A stretch of 64,000 bases of DNA from Pseudomonas sp. UBA1879. Lineage in GTDB: Bacteria; Pseudomonadota; Gammaproteobacteria; Pseudomonadales; Pseudomonadaceae. Shown piece after piece: positions 60,677 to 64,000 of the stretch (positions within the stretch are counted from its first letter, which is position 1; every line of letters begins with the position of its first letter). A program made the translations under genes and the position numbers. The notes under the pieces were generated by a model that made no database searches, had not been told where the DNA came from, and saw only the letters and a program-made list of their open reading frames with translations. Location of the stretch: assembly GCF_002338065.1 (NCBI RefSeq), contig NZ_DDHJ01000016.1:1-64000 (forward strand), written 5' to 3'.

Positions 60677-61609
60677 ATGCAAAGCTGTGTAAAGAACCTG
60701 ATGGAGCAAGGCGCTCATCTGTTTGGCGAAATGCTGGATGTCGAGCGCGTTCAGGCGCTGTACCGCGCCATGGTCGCCGCGCGAGCTTTCGATGGCAGCC
60801 TGTTCATGGACGAAGCCGAATACCTGGCTCAGGAAAACCATTTCAACGCCAACCCGACCAAGACCTTCAATTTTCTCAATCAGTTCGACGAGCAATTGCA
60901 GTTCATCGAGCAGGACCCTCGTCTGAAGGGCGCGCTCGACACATTGCTTGGCGACGATTACGAAGTGGTGATCAAGAAGGCCGTGTGTGGCGTCCCGGAT
61001 TCCTGGCTGCCGGAGTGGATTCGCGAGCGCATTCGCGATGTGAACGTGGCCAACCTCGGCCCCTACATCAAGAAGCCTTTTCGGGATATCACCTATTTTC
61101 GCGGTATCGATTTCCACCAGGACATCATCGACTGGCCCCAAGGGCGGGTCGAGCTTGAGCCATCGACCTTTCTGACGCTTTACGTCTACCTGCACGATGT
61201 CACCGAGTTCGACTCGCCGCTGCACCTCATACCGGGATCTCATCGCTTCGGTGCAACGCTGTTCCCCCACCGGCTGGAGCCTCTGGGCGGCGACCAGTGG
61301 ACGTATGCAGATGATCACGGCAATGCGATTCGATGCCAGGACCAGACCCTGTTAGGCGGGCCTGGCTATGTCGGCTTGTGGCACAACTGCACGTTGCACG
61401 GCACCCGGCCAGTGGCCCACGAATCCGAGCAGTTCCGGCTGTCGTTGCGGTATCTGGTGGGCAAGTCGAACAGCAATCACACAGTCACTGCCATCGACGA
61501 AATAAATGGCACCCTCCAGGGCGACCTCAAACCGGTGCGCACCCGTCGTGATCTGGACGACAAAGGCGCTGCGCAAATACGCGGCAATATCATCAATGCA
61601 AAAAACTGA
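60677..61609 (+). CDS. PhyH-like Fe(II)/2-oxoglutarate dioxygenase
   Basis: 310 aa. Ligand pattern His147-x-Asp149 (GIDFHQDIIDW) and distal His241 (NCTLHGTRP), with the 2-oxoglutarate Arg in EQFRLSLRYL. The family (phytanoyl-CoA hydroxylase-like) hydroxylates small molecules. Here it precedes the sugar genes by about 100 bp, so it may hydroxylate a sugar or the acyl/glycan unit. Divergent from the formyltransferase gene. Confidence 0.78.
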   Translation: MQSCVKNLMEQGAHLFGEMLDVERVQALYRAMVAARAFDGSLFMDEAEYLAQENHFNANPTKTFNFLNQFDEQLQFIEQDPRLKGALDTLLGDDYEVVIKKAVCGVPDSWLPEWIRERIRDVNVANLGPYIKKPFRDITYFRGIDFHQDIIDWPQGRVELEPSTFLTLYVYLHDVTEFDSPLHLIPGSHRFGATLFPHRLEPLGGDQWTYADDHGNAIRCQDQTLLGGPGYVGLWHNCTLHGTRPVAHESEQFRLSLRYLVGKSNSNHTVTAIDEINGTLQGDLKPVRTRRDLDDKGAAQIRGNIINAKN

Positions 61610-61711
61610 AGCGGGTGCATTCGGGGTACGCGCCTTCGTCAGCCGCCCTCTTCACACCCACATGTTGTCGACAGGCTGCAATGGAGTGCGCGCGTTCGTG
61701 AGCAAAATGTT

Positions 61712-62110
61712 ATGAAAATCCAATTCCTGCAATTGCAGACGCATGGCGATGACCGCGGTTCGTTGATCGCGCTGGAGGAGGGCAAGAACATCCCCTTCGC
61801 GGTCAAGCGTGTCTATTATATGTTCGACACGGGGGAGGGGGTCCGTCGCGGCTATCACGCCCACAAGTCCTTGAAACAGGTCGCAGTGGCGGTGCGCGGC
61901 TCATGCCGTTTCATGCTGGACGACGGCAAGGAAAAGATCGATATCCGCCTCGATCATCCTCATCAAGGGCTCTTGATCGAGTCGTTCACCTGGCGAGAAA
62001 TGTACGATTTCTCGCCCGACTGCGTATTGATGGTGCTGGCCGATAATCTGTACGACGAAGCCGATTACGTCAGGGACTACGAGACTTTCCTGCAGATGGT
62101 TCAGGAGTGA
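61712..62110 (+). CDS. dTDP-6-deoxyhexose 3,4-ketoisomerase (FdtA/QdtA)
   Basis: 132 aa cupin of the WxcM/FdtA family. Converts dTDP-4-keto-6-deoxyglucose to the 3-keto isomer, the branch into 3-amino-3,6-dideoxysugars. The cupin block GYHAHKSLKQVAVAVRG at 47-63 and WREMYDFSPDCVLMVLA at 94-110 are intact. Arg15 sits where QdtA has Tyr17 and Arg95 where QdtA has Arg97, so it has one residue of each specificity type. Starts 102 bp after the PhyH-like gene. Confidence 0.88.
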   Translation: MKIQFLQLQTHGDDRGSLIALEEGKNIPFAVKRVYYMFDTGEGVRRGYHAHKSLKQVAVAVRGSCRFMLDDGKEKIDIRLDHPHQGLLIESFTWREMYDFSPDCVLMVLADNLYDEADYVRDYETFLQMVQE

Positions 62111-62155
62111 CGGGGTTGTTCCGGTCCTGAGCGCTGCGCTTTACGAGGTTTACTG

Positions 62156-63283
62156 ATGGATATCCCGTTTCTCGACTTGAAAGCGGTCAATCACGAATAC
62201 GCCGACGAATTGAAAGCGGCCTGCGCGCGAGTCATCGATTCGGGCTGGTACATCGGTGGTACGGAGCTGGCCCGATTCGAAGCCGCGTTTGCCGAGTATT
62301 GCGGCGTGCCGTTCGCAATCGGCACCGGCAATGGCCTGGATGCACTGGTGTTGGTGCTGCGGGCCTGGAAAGAGCAGGGCAAGCTCAAAGCGGGAGACGA
62401 AGTGATCGTTCCCGCCAACACCTTCATCGCCACGGTCTCGGCGGTGACCGAAACCGGGCTGATGCCGGTGCTGGTGGATATCGACCCTGCCACCCACAAC
62501 CTAGATTGCGCGGCGGTCGAAGCTGCAATCACGCCGAACACCCGCGTGCTTCTGCCGGTTCACCTGTACGGGCAATTGGCCCCGATGCCACAGCTCATGG
62601 CACTGGCCGCACGCCACGAACTGCTGGTGCTGGAGGACTGCGCGCAGGCGCACGGCGCTCAGTTGGACGGCCGCAAAGCCGGTCATTGGGGGCATGCGGC
62701 CGCATTCAGCTTTTATCCTGGTAAGAACCTCGGCGCGCTGGGCGACGGCGGTGCGGTCGTCACCTCGGACGAAGCGCTGGCACGCTTGGTCAGGGCCTTG
62801 GGCAACTACGGCTCCAGCGTCAAATACCAGCATGACTACCCGGGTGTTAACAGCCGGCTGGACGAAATTCAGGCTGCCATGCTCTCGGTCAAACTGTCGC
62901 ATCTGGACGCTGATGCCGAGCGCCGTCGGCAAGTGGCGGAGCGCTATCTGAGCGCGGTGAGCAATCCGTTGATCGGCTTGCCCACTATCACTGAACGCGC
63001 CGCCCACGTCTGGCACCTGTTCGTGGTCGAATGCGCCGAGCGCGACGCCTTGAAAGAGCATCTTGCGCAACGGGGGATTCAGACCGCCATCCACTATCCC
63101 CTGCCGATCCCGGCCCACGCGCCTTACCAAACGTTGAAACTGAGCCCGGCGATGGAAGCTGCAGGGCTGCATGAGCGGATTCTTTCACTGCCGATCTACC
63201 CAACGTTGAGCGCCGAGGCACAGAACCGGATCGTGGCTGCGCTCAATGAATTCACGATGGAGCATAAGGCCCCCCACGGATGA
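62156..63283 (+). CDS. DegT-family sugar 3-aminotransferase (FdtB/QdtB)
   Basis: 375 aa PLP aminotransferase. PLP Lys190 is in FSFYPGKNLGALGDGG; family blocks include AIGTGNGLDALVLVLRAW and HLYGQLAPM. It would transfer an amino group from glutamate to C-3 of the keto sugar made by the neighbouring isomerase, giving dTDP-Qui3N or dTDP-Fuc3N, the substrate of the N-formyltransferase. Overlaps the next gene by 4 bp (ATGA). Confidence 0.9.
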   Translation: MDIPFLDLKAVNHEYADELKAACARVIDSGWYIGGTELARFEAAFAEYCGVPFAIGTGNGLDALVLVLRAWKEQGKLKAGDEVIVPANTFIATVSAVTETGLMPVLVDIDPATHNLDCAAVEAAITPNTRVLLPVHLYGQLAPMPQLMALAARHELLVLEDCAQAHGAQLDGRKAGHWGHAAAFSFYPGKNLGALGDGGAVVTSDEALARLVRALGNYGSSVKYQHDYPGVNSRLDEIQAAMLSVKLSHLDADAERRRQVAERYLSAVSNPLIGLPTITERAAHVWHLFVVECAERDALKEHLAQRGIQTAIHYPLPIPAHAPYQTLKLSPAMEAAGLHERILSLPIYPTLSAEAQNRIVAALNEFTMEHKAPHG

Positions 63284-64000
63284 AGAATCAGCACTTCGCA
63301 CAAGTCGCTTTTTTTGTGCACGCCGCCGAAATGTTCAACCACTACCAGCCAGTGTGGCGCCTGCTGGGAGACGAGGCGTTCGACATCGTGCTCCATGGCA
63401 CCGACCACGAACGGCATGACAGCCGGGTACTGGCCGAACAGGCCGGTTATCGCTGCTTCGACAGTGAGGCGGTGATCGAGGCAGGGCAGTGTTATGACAT
63501 CGTGGTATCCAACCACAGCATGTACCACCATCTCGATCAGCCCCTCATCCACGTGCTGGGCCATCGTCGCGTGCGGTTCATGTATGCCTTGGGCAAGGCC
63601 CGGCATAACTTTTCCGACTGGAACAGCCACTACGACCTGATCCTCTGTTTCGGCCCGTGGCAGGCGCAACGCTTGAAGGATTGCTGCGACGCGGTGACGT
63701 TCCAGATGGGTTATCCGCGTTACGACGAGTATTTCAGGCAGCCCGCGTTGATTGGCGCGCAGCCGCCCGGGCTCTCGCTGGACCCGGCGAAGAAAACCGT
63801 GCTCTGGCTGCCGACCTGGATGGAGCTGTCGTCCATCAGCCGTTTCGCCGACGCCATGTTTGCCCTGTGCGCTGAGTACAACGTCATCGTGAAAACGCAC
63901 CCGCTGTCGGTCGAGGCCGAGCCCGAGGTGTTGGCGATCCTGGATCAGTACGCGTTCACGGCGGTGATCACCACGGTGTACGACAATCTGGCGCTGTTCC
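63280..64000 (+). CDS. CDP-glycerol glycerophosphotransferase-like protein (partial, runs off the right edge)
   Basis: ATG at 63280 overlaps the aminotransferase stop; the frame is open to the end of the window (240 codons). The start MKNQHFAQVAFFVHAAEMFNHYQPVWRL is soluble. VLWLPTWMELSSISRFADAM followed by EYNVIVKTHPLSVEAEPE is the pattern of TagB/TagF-type glycerophosphotransferases, which transfer sugar-alcohol phosphates to polymers. Family call is moderate because only the N-terminal part is seen. It suggests a phosphate-linked surface polymer. Confidence 0.7.
   Translation, partial: MKNQHFAQVAFFVHAAEMFNHYQPVWRLLGDEAFDIVLHGTDHERHDSRVLAEQAGYRCFDSEAVIEAGQCYDIVVSNHSMYHHLDQPLIHVLGHRRVRFMYALGKARHNFSDWNSHYDLILCFGPWQAQRLKDCCDAVTFQMGYPRYDEYFRQPALIGAQPPGLSLDPAKKTVLWLPTWMELSSISRFADAMFALCAEYNVIVKTHPLSVEAEPEVLAILDQYAFTAVITTVYDNLALF

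Noticed and set aside
1..64000. tRNA, rRNA, riboswitch, prophage or integrase genes
   Set aside because: I saw no cloverleaf ending in CCA, no rRNA cores, no known riboswitch core and no integrase or att pair. A covariance-model search would be needed to exclude small RNAs.

Overview
The window looks like the chromosome of a fluorescens/putida-type Pseudomonas. It has high G+C at third codon positions, many Pseudomonas-style REP pairs between genes, and two gene neighbourhoods whose order matches blocks of the P. aeruginosa chromosome from memory: ntrC-ntrB-(DUF4124)-glnA-thiI-typA at 31-41 kb, and folA...ilvD-rlmI-like-HDOD-mutM-ggt-fdx-coaD at 46-57 kb. No rRNA, tRNA, CRISPR array or prophage was seen.

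Layout. (a) 0.7-4.6 kb: TauD-family dioxygenase with a sulfonate/nitrate-type ABC importer. (b) 4.7-7.1 kb: an RecF-like AAA ATPase whose 3' end plus a REP pair has been copied three times in tandem (374-bp units). (c) 7.2-12.5 kb: a three-gene RND efflux operon with two lipoprotein fusion proteins (TriABC type). (d) 13.5-20.1 kb: MetQ-MetN-MetI importer downstream of a flavin monooxygenase and two SfnB-type oxidoreductases. (e) 20.3-21.9 kb: A+T-rich patch with an unrecognised two-repeat protein. (f) 21.9-26.7 kb: cystine importer TcyJLN, D-cysteine desulfhydrase DcyD and a divergent serine acetyltransferase. Regions a, d and f make the left 26 kb mainly a sulfur-scavenging and cysteine region. 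(g) 27-31 kb: BetT choline transporter with a BetI-like operator, a LysR regulator divergent from an aldo/keto reductase. (h) 31-42 kb: nitrogen control (NtrBC, GlnA with a sigma-54 promoter and NtrC sites), two DUF4124 proteins, a lipoprotein chorismate mutase, ThiI and BipA. (i) 42-48 kb: PhnZ-like HD oxygenase, a membrane/GTPase pair, FolA, phosphorylcholine phosphatase. (j) 48-57 kb: IlvD, a REP-associated transposase (RAYT), rRNA methyltransferase-like protein, HDOD protein, MutM, Ggt, ferredoxin, CoaD. (k) 57.6-64 kb, running off the right edge: a surface-glycan cluster with a GT61 transferase, an ankyrin-containing sugar N-formyltransferase, a PhyH-like dioxygenase, a 3,4-ketoisomerase, a sugar aminotransferase and a partial glycerophosphotransferase-like gene. 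This predicts a dTDP-3-formamido-3,6-dideoxyhexose.

The most noteworthy parts are the glycan cluster (k), the amplified gene 3' end (b), the sulfur gene grouping (a, d, f), the orphan PhnZ-like oxygenase and the RAYT sitting between inverted REPs of the family scattered through the window.
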